DNA of 64,000 nt from Peteryoungia algae. GTDB taxonomy: Bacteria > Pseudomonadota > Alphaproteobacteria > Rhizobiales > Rhizobiaceae. Position numbers and translations under genes: made by a program. Location of the stretch: positions 1,488,001 to 1,552,000 of the forward strand of contig NZ_CP128477.1 of NCBI RefSeq assembly GCF_030369675.1, read 5' to 3'. Below are positions 32,819-41,505 of the stretch, piece after piece (the stretch's first letter is position 1; the number at the start of each line of letters is the position of its first letter). Under the pieces are notes generated by a model. It was not told the DNA's origin. It ran no database searches and saw only the letters and a list, made by a program, of their open reading frames with translations.

Positions 32819-33214
32819 ATGGATTACGAATTGGAAGCACGCACACCTCCTTCCCGTCGGAGCCGATCCCTCGCGTGGTTGGCGGCCGCCAGCGGCCTGG
32901 CTCTGGCCCTGTTTATGTTCGCCAGCCCCGGCGCCGCCACGCCACCCGCCACAGCGCCAGTCGCCCAAAGTCTGACGGTTCACGACACCCGTGCCGACCA
33001 TCTGACGACGGGAAGCATCGCACGCGCCGCCCCCGTTCGGCTCGTCCATGTCCCGGCCTCACACGGCCAGGACCTGCCACTGCCGCAAACCGAGCGCCAT
33101 CTTCTCATTCTCCTTCTGCTCGCCTGCTTCGCCGTCATGGCGGCCGGCGGCCTGGCCCTGTGGAAGCGCGGCTGGCACGATATCGTCCAGCGCGCCCGGG
33201 CAGAAGACGCCTAA
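32819..33214 (+). CDS. Hypothetical protein with two membrane helices
   Basis: This 131-residue protein is not recognised. It has a hydrophobic segment at about 23-40 (LAAASGLALALFMFA), a Pro/Ala/Thr-rich middle with LTTGSIARAAP, and a second helix at about 96-114 (LLILLLLACFAVMAAGGLAL) before a basic tail. The layout suggests both ends in the cytoplasm with a periplasmic loop. ATG 32819 has GAAGG upstream. It is divergent from aatA. Confidence 0.62.
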   Translation: MDYELEARTPPSRRSRSLAWLAAASGLALALFMFASPGAATPPATAPVAQSLTVHDTRADHLTTGSIARAAPVRLVHVPASHGQDLPLPQTERHLLILLLLACFAVMAAGGLALWKRGWHDIVQRARAEDA

Positions 33215-33227
33215 GAAAATAGTCTAA

Positions 33228-33257
33228 TTGATATATATGTAGTTTCGTAGATACTAT
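33228..33257 (+). promoter_or_regulatory. Probable promoter of the sulfide:quinone oxidoreductase gene
   Basis: TTGATA (33228-33233) and TACTAT (33252-33257) are 18 bases apart within a strikingly AT-rich stretch including ATATATAT. GGAGGAG follows before the start. Confidence 0.5.
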
Positions 33258-33281
33258 CCTCCACCAATTGGAGGAGCCATC

Positions 33282-34568
33282 ATGAAACGCATTGCAGTTC
33301 TGGGTGCCGGTCTCGGCGGCACGATCATGGCCTATGAATTGAGAGACCGCCTCGGCGGGGAGGTCGAGATCGATCTTCTGAGCAAGGGGCCGACCTACTC
33401 CTTTGTGCCATCCAACCCCTGGGTAGCCGTCGGCTGGCGCGGACGGGAAGAAATCGAGGTGGACCTTCGCCCCGCCTGCGCCAAACGCAATGTCACCCTG
33501 CACAGCCAAGGCGCGGCCCGCGTTCACCCGGGTGAAAACCGGGTCGAAATGCTCGATGGCAGCTCACTCGACTATGACTACCTGGTCATCGCCACCGGCC
33601 CTGATCTCGCCTTTGACGAAATCGAAGGCTTCGGTCCAGACCATCACACGCAATCCGTCTGCCATATCGATCACGCACTTGCGGCGAAGGAAGCCTTCGA
33701 CAAGCTCGTCGCAAATCCCGGCCCTGTCGTCATCGGCGCGGTCCAGGGCGCTTCCTGTTTCGGCCCGGCCTATGAATTCGCGTTCATACTCGACAAGGCG
33801 CTCCGCGATGCCAAGGTCCGCGACCGCGTTCCCATGACCTTTGTCACCTCCGAACCCTATATCGGTCATCTCGGGCTGGATGGCGTCGGAGACACCAAGG
33901 GCCTGCTCGAAAGCGCACTGCGCTCCAAGCACATCAAATGGGTGACGAACGCCCGCGTGAACCGGTTCGAGAGCGACAAGGTCGTCGCCGAGGAGATCAA
34001 CGAGGACGGCACCGTCAAGGCGACCCACGAAATTCCCTCGGTCTACACGATGATGCTCCCGGCCTTCCGCGGCATCGAGGCGGTCAGAGACATCGAGGGC
34101 CTGACCAATCCGCGCGGCTTCATCCTCGCCGACAAACACCAGCAGAACCCGACCTACAGCAACGTCTTTTCTGTCGGCGTCTGCGTCGCGATCCCGCCCA
34201 TAGGCAAGACGCCGGTGCCTGTCGGCGTACCGAAGACCGGTTTCATGATTGAGTCCATGGTGACCGCCACGGCGCACAACATCGCCAATCTCATCGCCGG
34301 GGAGGAAGCCAATGCGCAAGGGACCTGGAACGCCGTCTGCCTCGCCGATTTCGGCGATGGCGGCATCGCCTTCGTCGCCCAGCCGCAATTGCCGCCCCGC
34401 AACGTCAACTGGTCGTCACAGGGCAAATGGGTCCACGCCGCGAAGATCGGCTTCGAGAAATACTTCCTTTACAAGGTGAAGCTCGGCAAGTCGGAGCCCT
34501 TCTACGAAAAGCTCGCCTTGCAGGCTCTCGGCATCGACAAGCTGAAGGCCGTCAGCTTCGACAGTTGA
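33282..34568 (+). CDS. sqr: Sulfide:quinone oxidoreductase
   Basis: This 428-residue flavoprotein oxidises sulfide and passes electrons to the quinone pool at the cytoplasmic membrane. It opens with IAVLGAGLGGTIMAYELRD (FAD). Cys127, Cys159 (QGASCFGPAYEF) and Cys353 (AVCLADFGDGG) coincide in number with the three essential cysteines of Rhodobacter capsulatus SQR; Cys301 also lies in CVAIPPIGKTPVPVGVPKTG. Length is normal. It stands alone, without a persulfide dioxygenase or rhodanese next to it, and probably serves sulfide detoxification. Confidence 0.87.
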   Translation: MKRIAVLGAGLGGTIMAYELRDRLGGEVEIDLLSKGPTYSFVPSNPWVAVGWRGREEIEVDLRPACAKRNVTLHSQGAARVHPGENRVEMLDGSSLDYDYLVIATGPDLAFDEIEGFGPDHHTQSVCHIDHALAAKEAFDKLVANPGPVVIGAVQGASCFGPAYEFAFILDKALRDAKVRDRVPMTFVTSEPYIGHLGLDGVGDTKGLLESALRSKHIKWVTNARVNRFESDKVVAEEINEDGTVKATHEIPSVYTMMLPAFRGIEAVRDIEGLTNPRGFILADKHQQNPTYSNVFSVGVCVAIPPIGKTPVPVGVPKTGFMIESMVTATAHNIANLIAGEEANAQGTWNAVCLADFGDGGIAFVAQPQLPPRNVNWSSQGKWVHAAKIGFEKYFLYKVKLGKSEPFYEKLALQALGIDKLKAVSFDS

Positions 34569-34697
34569 TGCACGGCAGCGGCGCCTCTTCACAATTCGGT
34601 CAGGAGGCGCAGCCTGCCCACTCCACGTCTTGCCACAGGCATTTCCATCCCCACATTGACCAGAAGTCATGAGATATGCCGGGACGAGGAGATGAAG

Positions 34698-35840
34698 ATG
34701 CTGAACCTGTCGGACAAGACCAAGCTGCTGGCAGCGCCCATTATTGCACTCGCCCTCGCCCTGCCCGCCTCGGCACAGGACCAGTCGGAGCACCATGCCG
34801 GCAGTGTCACCCTGAAGGTTACCACCGTCGCCGGCGACCTGGAACATCCCTGGTCCGTCGAGGTCTTGCCTGATGGAGCCTATGTGGTGACCGAGCGCCC
34901 CGGCCGCATGCGCATAATAAGAGACGGAAAGGTCGGCGAGCCTCTGCGCGGGCTACCGGCGATCGCCGCCGTCGGTCAGGGCGGCCTTCTCGATGTGGCG
35001 CTCGCGAAGGACTTTGCCGAAACGCGGCAGCTGTTCTTCACTGCGGCTGTCCCCGGTCCGGGAGGCCAGGGCACCGCCGTCTTTTCAGCCCGCCTCAGCG
35101 AGAACGAGCAACGCCTCGAAGAGGTCGACCGCATCTTCCTGATGAACAAGCTGACAAGAGCCGGCCAGCATTTCGGATCGCGCATCGCCATTGCAGCCGA
35201 TGGCAGCCTCTTTTTCGGCATCGGCGATCGGGGCGACGACGATCGCGCCCAGGATCCTGCTGACCACGCCGGCAAGATCATGCACATCACACCGGACGGC
35301 AGCCCGGCGAATGGAAACCCGCAGGGCCAGGCCCTGCCGGAGGTCTGGTCTAGCGGCCACCGCAACCCACAGGGCCTTGCGATCGATCCCGCCGACAACC
35401 GTCTCTACACGGTTGAACACGGTGCCCGCGGTGGAGACGAGATCAACGCGCCGCAGGCCGGCAAAAACTATGGTTGGCCCGTCATCTCCTACGGCAAGCA
35501 TTATTCGGGCGCTGAGATCGGCATTGGACAGTCCGCCGACGGCTACGAGCAGCCGCTCCACTACTGGGACCCGTCGATCGCACCTGGGGCGCTTGCCATC
35601 TACCGCGGCACAATGTTTCCGGAATGGGACGGCGACTTTCTGGTCGCAGCCCTCAAATACCAACTCCTGGCGCGCATGGAACGCAACGACGAAGGCTCAT
35701 TTGAAACCGAAGAGCGGATGTTGGGTGGCGAATATGGACGTATCCGGGACGTGAAAGTCGCACCGGACGGCTCAATTCTGTTGGTGACCGACGAAGAGGA
35801 CGGCCAATTGCTGCGCATTACGCGCGGCAGCGACAGCTGA
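34698..35840 (+). CDS. Periplasmic PQQ-dependent sugar dehydrogenase (YliI/soluble GDH-B family)
   Basis: This 380-residue protein has a signal peptide (MLNLSDKTKLLAAPIIALALALPASA, cleavage before QDQ) and a six-bladed propeller. Motifs typical of soluble aldose dehydrogenases are EHPWSVEVLPDG, GQGGLLDVALAKDF, GQHFGSRIAIAADG and EVWSSGHRNPQGLA, with YTVEHGARGGDE and GKNYGWPVISYG. It oxidises aldoses in the periplasm using PQQ. ATG 34698 sits six bases from GAGGAG; ATG 34692 touches it. Confidence 0.87.
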   Translation: MLNLSDKTKLLAAPIIALALALPASAQDQSEHHAGSVTLKVTTVAGDLEHPWSVEVLPDGAYVVTERPGRMRIIRDGKVGEPLRGLPAIAAVGQGGLLDVALAKDFAETRQLFFTAAVPGPGGQGTAVFSARLSENEQRLEEVDRIFLMNKLTRAGQHFGSRIAIAADGSLFFGIGDRGDDDRAQDPADHAGKIMHITPDGSPANGNPQGQALPEVWSSGHRNPQGLAIDPADNRLYTVEHGARGGDEINAPQAGKNYGWPVISYGKHYSGAEIGIGQSADGYEQPLHYWDPSIAPGALAIYRGTMFPEWDGDFLVAALKYQLLARMERNDEGSFETEERMLGGEYGRIRDVKVAPDGSILLVTDEEDGQLLRITRGSDS

Positions 35841-36377
35841 AGACTGCCAAGACCAGGCCGCACGTCCCCGCAAGGAAGCAAATCTGGGCGGAAATAGCTG
35901 CCAGACGGCGCGATATCAGGCTACGGCGAAAATCGAACACGAGAAATTTTCACCCGCAAAACTCCGTGTTTGCGCAGCCAATTCACCCAATCTCCATCGC
36001 AAGCGATGCAAATTTTCGGCGAAATGGCGCCAGGAGAGCTTTTCGGTCTCGCGAATCACGTTGTTCGCACTGAAAACAAAGGACTCTCACCCACGAAAGG
36101 GTTAAAACTTTCGCTTGCCAATTTTCGACAAAGCAAGCACTCTTCCACTGTTCGGGCAATTTTGCGAGCATGGGAAGACCTATAAAGTAATGCGCGCCGG
36201 GGACGCTATAACAACCCCGGGCCGACCAACTACAGTGGATGGCAACATGCACTTGGCTAGTCTGCGGTAACAGGGCCCCTTTCCTCTAATTTCGACAAAT
36301 GCCTGCCGCTCACCCGCTCGCGGGTACATTGCAATGCTGCCCCGCCGAATATGGGCAGAGAGAAAAGGACCTGACGC
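35841..36377. other. Long AT-rich intergenic region and cold-shock gene leader
   Basis: This 537-base stretch has no supported gene. The motif ATTTTC/ATTTTG appears repeatedly (near 35944, 36008, 36120 and 36159) amid lower GC than its surroundings. TATAAA (36181) and TATAAC (36207) are -10-like and would give a csp leader of about 160-190 bases. A 71-codon TTG frame at 35970 lacks a ribosome site. Confidence 0.45.
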
Positions 36378-36593
36378 ATGGCCGAGACTGGCACTGTAAA
36401 ATTCTTCAATACCGACAAGGGCTTTGGCTTCATCAAGCCCGACAACGGCGGCGCGGACATCTTCGTCCATATCTCCGCTGTTCAGGCATCGGGCCTATCG
36501 GGTCTGACCGAGAACCAGAAGGTCAGCTTCGACACCGAGCCCGATCGCCGTGGCAAGGGCCCCAAGGCCGTGAACCTGCAGATCTCCGGCTGA
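36378..36593 (+). CDS. cspA: Cold-shock domain protein
   Basis: This 71-residue protein is a single cold-shock domain with RNP1 KGFGFIKPD and RNP2 DIFVHISAV. It binds single-stranded RNA/DNA and melts RNA structure. GAGAAAAGGAC precedes the ATG. The long leader is typical of cold-induced csp genes. A strong terminator follows. Confidence 0.93.
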   Translation: MAETGTVKFFNTDKGFGFIKPDNGGADIFVHISAVQASGLSGLTENQKVSFDTEPDRRGKGPKAVNLQISG

Positions 36594-36620
36594 TACAAAC
36601 CGGATCTCCACGAATTGCGG

Positions 36621-36644
36621 CCCGGCATTATTGCCGGGTTTTTT
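36621..36644 (+). terminator. Intrinsic terminator after cspA
   Basis: CCCGGCA, loop TTAT, TGCCGGG (36621-36638), then six T residues. Confidence 0.93.
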
Positions 36645-36749
36645 CGTTCAGCCTGCGTTCAGGCGGTGCCTCATAGATTGCAACTATCGCCGGCGGCCCG
36701 AACAGCCAGAACCGGCCCATGGTTTAGCCAAGGCTGAGGAACAGACGTC

Positions 36750-37205
36750 ATGATGAAAATTGCGCAAAACGCTCTACTTGCTGCTGCCGTCACCCTGACA
36801 CCCATCGCCGCTGCAACGCAGGCCGAAGCCGGTGACCGCAACTATCGCCATCACCGGTCCGACGATGCTCTCGCTCTCGGCGTGATTGGCCTGGCGACCG
36901 GCGTCATCGTCGGCTCAGCCCTTGCAAATCCTGCGCCGCAGCGCCGCGTCTATGTCGACCGGCCGGTCTCCGTCTACAACGAGCCGGACTACTATGTCGA
37001 CGATTACCCGCCGCCGCCGCCGCGCCACACCTATCGTCCGCGCCCGGTCTATCAGCAGCCGCGCCCCGTCGTTCAGTCCTATGGCATCGAGCCCTGGACC
37101 GGCGCTTGGTATGACTACTGCGCCCAGCGCTACCGCAGCTTCAACGCGCGCACTGGCACCTTCGTCGGCTATGACGGCCGCACGCATTTCTGCACGGCCG
37201 GCTGA
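36750..37205 (+). CDS. BA14K-family exported protein
   Basis: This 151-residue protein has a signal peptide (to about TQAEA-GD), a short glycine-rich hydrophobic stretch (ALGVIGLATGVIVGSALA), a Pro/Arg/Tyr-rich middle and the C-terminal BA14K motif: WYDYCAQRYRSFNARTGTF, GYDG and a final HFC. The two cysteines in the motif may form a disulfide. The Brucella founder is an immunogenic lectin-like protein; roles in other rhizobia are unclear. ATG 36753 is equally possible. Confidence 0.83.
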   Translation: MMKIAQNALLAAAVTLTPIAAATQAEAGDRNYRHHRSDDALALGVIGLATGVIVGSALANPAPQRRVYVDRPVSVYNEPDYYVDDYPPPPPRHTYRPRPVYQQPRPVVQSYGIEPWTGAWYDYCAQRYRSFNARTGTFVGYDGRTHFCTAG

Positions 37206-37235
37206 GCCGCGACCGTAACCGCACCGCAGAATCGA

Positions 37236-37261
37236 AAAAGCGCCGGTCACCCGGCGCTTTT
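37236..37261. terminator. Bidirectional terminator between BA14K and MBL genes
   Basis: AAAAGCGCCGG, loop TCAC, CCGGCGCTTTT. A and T runs on both sides allow it to serve both convergent genes. Confidence 0.88.
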
Positions 37262-37266
37262 GTCGT

Positions 37267-37911
37267 TCAGAGACCCTGAATGAAGGGATTGGAGCGCCGC
37301 TCGTCGCCGATCCGGCTGCCCGGCCCGTGCCCGCAGATGAAGCCGACGTCATCGCCGAGCGGCAGGACCTTGTCGCGGATCGAGTTCATCAGCGTCTGAT
37401 GATTACCGCCTGGCAGATCCGTCCGCCCGACGGACCCGCTGAACAAGACATCACCGAGATGGGCGAACTTCTGTCCACGATTGAAATAGATGACATGACC
37501 CGGGGCATGGCCCGGGCAGTGATAGACCTCGAACACGTGATCGCCGAAGGACACCGTTTGCCCATCCTCCAGCCACTGATCCGGAACGACGCTGCGCAGC
37601 CCGTCAATGCCATAGGACGCCGCCTGGGTCTCGATACGCTGCAACAGCGGCAGGTCGTCCTTGTGCGGCCCGATAATGCTGAGCCCCGTCTTTTCCTTGA
37701 GTTCGGCAGCACCGCCGGCATGATCGAGATGACCATGTGTCAGCCAGATCGCCTTGAGCGTGATGCCATTCTCCGCGATCACCTGCAGGATGACATCGAC
37801 ATCGCCACCCGGATCGACGATCACGCCTTCACGGGTCTCGTCGTCGAAGAGGATGGTGCAGTTTTGCTGGAACGGTGTGACGGGGATGATGCCCGCTTGA
37901 ATCTTTCCCAT
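37267..37911 (-). CDS. MBL-fold metallohydrolase (glyoxalase II-like)
   Basis: This 214-residue hydrolase has the metal motif THGHLDH (His59, His61, Asp63, His64), a later His in HCPGHAPGH and Asp in HLGDVLFSGSVGRTD. Length and the SGSVGRTDLPGG segment match the YcbL-like glyoxalase II group, which lacks the C-terminal helical domain of GloB. Substrate is probably a thioester such as S-lactoylglutathione, but this is inferred from the family. Confidence 0.87.
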   Translation of the reverse strand: MGKIQAGIIPVTPFQQNCTILFDDETREGVIVDPGGDVDVILQVIAENGITLKAIWLTHGHLDHAGGAAELKEKTGLSIIGPHKDDLPLLQRIETQAASYGIDGLRSVVPDQWLEDGQTVSFGDHVFEVYHCPGHAPGHVIYFNRGQKFAHLGDVLFSGSVGRTDLPGGNHQTLMNSIRDKVLPLGDDVGFICGHGPGSRIGDERRSNPFIQGL

Positions 37912-38000
37912 GGGCTGACGGTCCTTCTCTCAGTTCGGTAAGGCGCCTTAGCATGGCCCTGCGCCGAGAGAAACTGCGAGCCGGCCAGCCGGTTTGGCGG

Positions 38001-38162
38001 TCAGCGCGACAGGCCGTAAACCTGCGACACCGGAGAGGCGGGAAGAATGGACGCCTGCGCCACCAGGAAGCTCGCCACCATGATCTTCGCGGTGAAGACG
38101 AGCATGGCGACAGGCCGTAGGCTGGAAGTCTGGGTCGTGTGCTCGCGGTCCGTCATGGTCAT
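38001..38162 (-). CDS. Small membrane-associated protein of 53 residues
   Basis: A short frame starts at ATG 38162 after an excellent ribosome site (AAAGGAGAGAGG). It reads MTMTDREHTTQTSSLRPVA, then a hydrophobic stretch (MLVFTAKIMVASFLVAQASIL) and a short tail ending VYGLSR. It is too short for standard ORF cutoffs. No family is recognised. It is divergent from petP and may share its control region. ATG 38156 is an alternative start. Confidence 0.6.
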   Translation of the reverse strand: MTMTDREHTTQTSSLRPVAMLVFTAKIMVASFLVAQASILPASPVSQVYGLSR

Positions 38163-38287
38163 TGTCCTCTCTCCTTTCGCAAACCTCGCCGATACGGCTT
38201 GTCCCGGGCTTGCGCTTGATCACTGCGGGTTTAACGAGGCTGACGGCGATAGGTTTCGCAGCCGCGCCTGTAAGCTGTGCGATCTGC

Positions 38288-38308
38288 GTAAATTTGTTGG
38301 AAATTTGC
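38288..38308. promoter_or_regulatory. Palindrome upstream of petP, probable MarR operator
   Basis: GTAAATTT (38288-38295), five bases, AAATTTGC (38301-38308) is an inverted repeat with one mismatch. TTGGAA (38297) and CATAGT (38319), 16 apart, form a possible promoter overlapping it. Confidence 0.5.
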
Positions 38309-38474
38309 TACACTTGCGCATAGTTTTGCCTGCAATCCCCGCCAGTGAGACGGGGGATGAACGGCCGGCCGCGCAAAGACGGCTTGGCGCGGGGAAGCAT
38401 CGGCCCTGAGCGATGAGTGATGAGCCGGCGGTCGCGAGCGATTTCGCGCACGCCGGAGGAAAGGAAGGACGAGC

Positions 38475-38990
38475 GTGGCCCGACAGTCTGCGACGAAGAC
38501 TGCCAAGAAGACTCTGCCGGATCTGCCGGTGGTCGACGACAAGTCGATCGACTTCGAAACCATCGAAAGCCTGTTTTTCGCCTATCGCGATTTCGTTTCC
38601 GACCCGGATGCCATCCTTGCCAAGCTCGGCTATGGCCGCGCCCATCACCGGGTGGTCCATTTCGTCAGTCGCCGCCCCGGCATGACGGTCGCCGACCTCC
38701 TGTCCATCCTGCAGATAACCAAACAGAGCCTGGCCCGCGTGCTGAAGGAACTGATCGACAGCGGCTACATCCGCCAGATGGCCGGCCCCGCCGATCGCCG
38801 CCAGCGACGCCTTTATCCCACGCTCGCCGGCCGGGAACTTGCGCTCGCCCTCTCCGAGCCCCAGTCCCGCCGGGTAGCCAACGCCATGGAGGGCATGACA
38901 TCAGACGAGCGCGCGGTGGTGCGCCGCTTCCTCGAGGGCATGCAGAGACAGACGGTGATACAGACCCTCGAGACGGATGGAGCAGACTGA
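38475..38990 (+). CDS. petP: MarR-family regulator (PetP-like)
   Basis: This 171-residue protein has a MarR winged HTH: MTVADLLSILQITKQSLARVLKELIDSGYI followed by the wing PADRRQRRLYPT. GTG 38475 follows AAGGAAGGAC. Adjacent to an OmpR-type regulator it matches the petP-petR arrangement of Rhodobacter and rhizobia. The last codons overlap the next frame. The upstream palindrome suggests autoregulation. Confidence 0.83.
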   Translation: MARQSATKTAKKTLPDLPVVDDKSIDFETIESLFFAYRDFVSDPDAILAKLGYGRAHHRVVHFVSRRPGMTVADLLSILQITKQSLARVLKELIDSGYIRQMAGPADRRQRRLYPTLAGRELALALSEPQSRRVANAMEGMTSDERAVVRRFLEGMQRQTVIQTLETDGAD

Positions 38991-39693
38991 CGTGTCGAAG
39001 AAGATTGAGCTCACCGACGATGCCCCTCATCTCCTGGTGGTCGATGACGACACCCGTATCCGCGATCTCTTGCACCGTTTCCTGACGGAGAAGGGTTTTC
39101 GTGTCTCGATTGCAGCCGACGCCGCCGAAGCGCGGCGCAAGCTGGAGGGCCTGAGTTTCGATCTCCTCGTGCTCGACGTCATGATGCCAGGCGAATCCGG
39201 CCTGTCGCTCACCCAGAGCCTGTCGGATGAAAAGCGAGTGCCGATCATTCTTCTCACCGCCCGATCCGAGGCCGACAGCCGCATTGCCGGTCTCGAAGCC
39301 GGTGCTGACGATTATCTCGCCAAGCCATTCGATCCGCGCGAACTGGTGCTCAGGATCAACAACATCCTGAAGCGCAACATGAATCCGGATGCGCCCAAGA
39401 TCGAACAGGTCATGTTCGGCCCCTACACCTTTTCGGTTCTGCGCAAGGAATTGCGCAAGGGAGCCGAAATCATCCGCCTTACCGACCGCGAGCAGGATAT
39501 CATGTATCTCTTCGCCACCCGCGCCGGCGACACGATCCCGCGGCACGAACTGGTCGGCAATGATGCCGAGGTCGGCGAGCGCACGATTGACGTTCAGATC
39601 AACCGTCTCAGGCGAAAGATCGAGGATGACCCCGCCAACCCCGTCTGGCTGCAGACGGTCCGCGGCATCGGCTACCGCCTGAGCATGGATTGA
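38977..39693 (+). CDS. petR: OmpR-family response regulator (PetR-like)
   Basis: This 238-residue protein has a receiver domain with Asp23-Asp24, phospho-acceptor Asp67 (LLVLDVMMPGESG) and Lys116 (DDYLAKPFD), and a C-terminal OmpR/PhoB winged helix (RLTDREQDIMYLF, ERTIDVQINRLRRKIEDD). ATG 38977 overlaps petP by 14 bases; GTG 38992 just after the petP stop is a good alternative. The kinase gene follows after 44 bases and is its likely partner. Confidence 0.9.
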   Translation: MEQTDVSKKIELTDDAPHLLVVDDDTRIRDLLHRFLTEKGFRVSIAADAAEARRKLEGLSFDLLVLDVMMPGESGLSLTQSLSDEKRVPIILLTARSEADSRIAGLEAGADDYLAKPFDPRELVLRINNILKRNMNPDAPKIEQVMFGPYTFSVLRKELRKGAEIIRLTDREQDIMYLFATRAGDTIPRHELVGNDAEVGERTIDVQINRLRRKIEDDPANPVWLQTVRGIGYRLSMD

Positions 39694-39737
39694 AGCCTTC
39701 GACGACGGTGCGCGCTGCGCCGGGGAAGTAGTGGAAC

Positions 39738-41120
39738 ATGACGCTGTTCGATCAGATCCGTCGCGATCAGGACCGCAGCCCGGCGACCGGACTGCCGGGC
39801 ATGCTGCGCTGGCTGCGGCACCGGCTGCCGACCGGTCTCTACGCCCGCTCGCTGCTCATCATCATCCTGCCGATGCTGATCCTGCAGACCGTCGTCGCCT
39901 TCGTCTTCATGGAGCGCCATTGGCAGCTGGTGACCGAACGTCTCTCCGAAGCCGTCACCCGTGACATCTCGGCTGTCATCGAGCTGATCGAGCTCTACCC
40001 GGAGAAAGAGGATTTCGACAAGATCGTCAACGTGGCGGCCAATCGGCTGAACCTGATCGTCTCTCTAGAGCCGGGCACGGAGCTCCCCTCGCCCCGCCCG
40101 CGCCCATTCTTCTCCATCCTCGACCAGATTCTGTCCGACGAAATCGCCGAGCAGATCCGTCGCCCCTTCTGGATCGACACGGTCGGCACCTCACGTCTTG
40201 TCGAGATCCGCATCGCCCTCGGCGACCAGACATTGCGCATCTTCGCCTCGCGCAATTCGGCCTATGCGTCCAACACCCATATCTTCCTCGTCTGGATGGT
40301 CTCGACAGCGCTGGTCCTGATCGTCATTTCCATCCTCTTCCTGCGCGGCCAGATCAGGCCAATCATGGCATTGGCCAACGCGGCGGAAAGCTTTGGCAAG
40401 GGCCAGCGCCTGTCGGAAGGCTTCTCGCCGCGCGGCGCCGACGAGGTGCGCCGCGCCGGCCTCGCCTTCATCCTCATGCGCGAGCGCATCGAGCGCCAGA
40501 TGGAGCAACGCACGGCCATGCTGGCCGGCGTCAGCCACGACCTGCGCACCATCCTCACCCGCTTTCGCCTGCAACTGGCGCTCACCGGCGACGGACCGGA
40601 AATCGACAGCCTCAATCAGGACATCGACGACATGCAGAGCATGCTCGAAGGCTATCTGGATTTCGCCAAGGGAGAGGTGGAAGAGGATGTCGGCAGGCTC
40701 GACCTTGGCGAACTCTTCGAGCGGATCGAAGCCGATTTCGCGCTGCATGACCGAAAGCTGACCTGGAAGCTGGAAGGCGATCCTCTGGTCTTTGTCCGCC
40801 CCAACGCCTTCACGCGCCTGGTCACGAACCTTGCCTCCAATGCCCGCCGCTATGCGCACCGCCTCGACATCGACGCGCGCCATACGGCGAAATGGCTGGT
40901 GATCGTTTTCGACGACGATGGGCCGGGCATTCCCAAGGAAGCGCGCGACGACGTCTTCAAGCCCTTCTATCGCCTCGACGAGGCACGCAACCTCGACGCA
41001 TCGGGCACGGGCCTGGGTCTGGCCATCGCCCGCGACATCGCGCGCAGCCATGGCGGCAATGTCACGCTCGAAGACAGCCCGCTGGGCGGCCTGCGCGCCA
41101 TCATCCGTGTTCCGGTTTGA
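39738..41120 (+). CDS. Membrane sensor histidine kinase (EnvZ-like)
   Basis: This 460-residue kinase has TM1 at about 37-58, a periplasmic domain of about 120 residues, TM2 at about 182-202, a HAMP linker, the H box GVSHDLRTILTRFRLQLAL with His267, and a catalytic domain with DDDGPGIP and GTGLGLAIARDIARSHGG. It presumably phosphorylates the PetR-like regulator encoded just upstream. The stimulus is not known. Confidence 0.9.
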   Translation: MTLFDQIRRDQDRSPATGLPGMLRWLRHRLPTGLYARSLLIIILPMLILQTVVAFVFMERHWQLVTERLSEAVTRDISAVIELIELYPEKEDFDKIVNVAANRLNLIVSLEPGTELPSPRPRPFFSILDQILSDEIAEQIRRPFWIDTVGTSRLVEIRIALGDQTLRIFASRNSAYASNTHIFLVWMVSTALVLIVISILFLRGQIRPIMALANAAESFGKGQRLSEGFSPRGADEVRRAGLAFILMRERIERQMEQRTAMLAGVSHDLRTILTRFRLQLALTGDGPEIDSLNQDIDDMQSMLEGYLDFAKGEVEEDVGRLDLGELFERIEADFALHDRKLTWKLEGDPLVFVRPNAFTRLVTNLASNARRYAHRLDIDARHTAKWLVIVFDDDGPGIPKEARDDVFKPFYRLDEARNLDASGTGLGLAIARDIARSHGGNVTLEDSPLGGLRAIIRVPV

Positions 41121-41139
41121 AACCTGATCCTGCAAAGAA

Positions 41140-41157
41140 AAGGGGCCGAAGCCCCCG
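41140..41157 (-). terminator. Terminator for the ybjN-proC-csaA operon
   Basis: On the minus strand GGGGC-TTCG-GCCCC is followed by TTTTCTTT. Confidence 0.75.
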
Positions 41158-41160
41158 CAA

Positions 41161-41505
41161 TCACATCAGCTTCCGGCCGTTGGGCACCGGCTGCTCGACG
41201 GCCGCCAGCACGATCGCCCCGTTGGCGTCTTCGAAGCCGAGCGTCAGAACCTCGGACCGAAAAGGCCCGATCTGGCGCGGCGGAAAATTGACCACACCAA
41301 GCACCTGACGCCCGATCAGCGCCTCCGGCGTGTAATGCACGGTGATCTGCGCAGACGACTTCTTGATGCCGATCTCGGGGCCGAAATCGATCTTCAGCTT
41401 GAAGGCCGGCTTGCGTGCCTCCGGAAAGGCTTCGACCTCCACGATCGTGCCGACACGAATGTCGACTTTTTCGAAGTCGGCAAAGCTGATCTCGGAGCCG
41501 GTCAT
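41161..41505 (-). CDS. csaA: tRNA-binding-domain protein CsaA
   Basis: This 114-residue protein is a single EMAP/Trbp111-like OB-fold domain with the CsaA hallmarks [38 protein letters not shown] and the end PVPNGRKLM. CsaA dimers bind tRNA and have been described as export chaperones. It overlaps proC by ATGA (41502-41505) and closes the operon. Confidence 0.9.
   Translation of the reverse strand: MTGSEISFADFEKVDIRVGTIVEVEAFPEARKPAFKLKIDFGPEIGIKKSSAQITVHYTPEALIGRQVLGVVNFPPRQIGPFRSEVLTLGFEDANGAIVLAAVEQPVPNGRKLM

Noticed and set aside
35970..36185. 71-codon frame before cspA
   Set aside because: Starts at TTG without a Shine-Dalgarno; the region reads as a regulatory or leader stretch.
37948..38223. 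91-codon minus-strand frame near the MBL gene
   Set aside because: It overlaps in another frame the 53-residue protein that has a far better ribosome site; composition is unlike a real protein.
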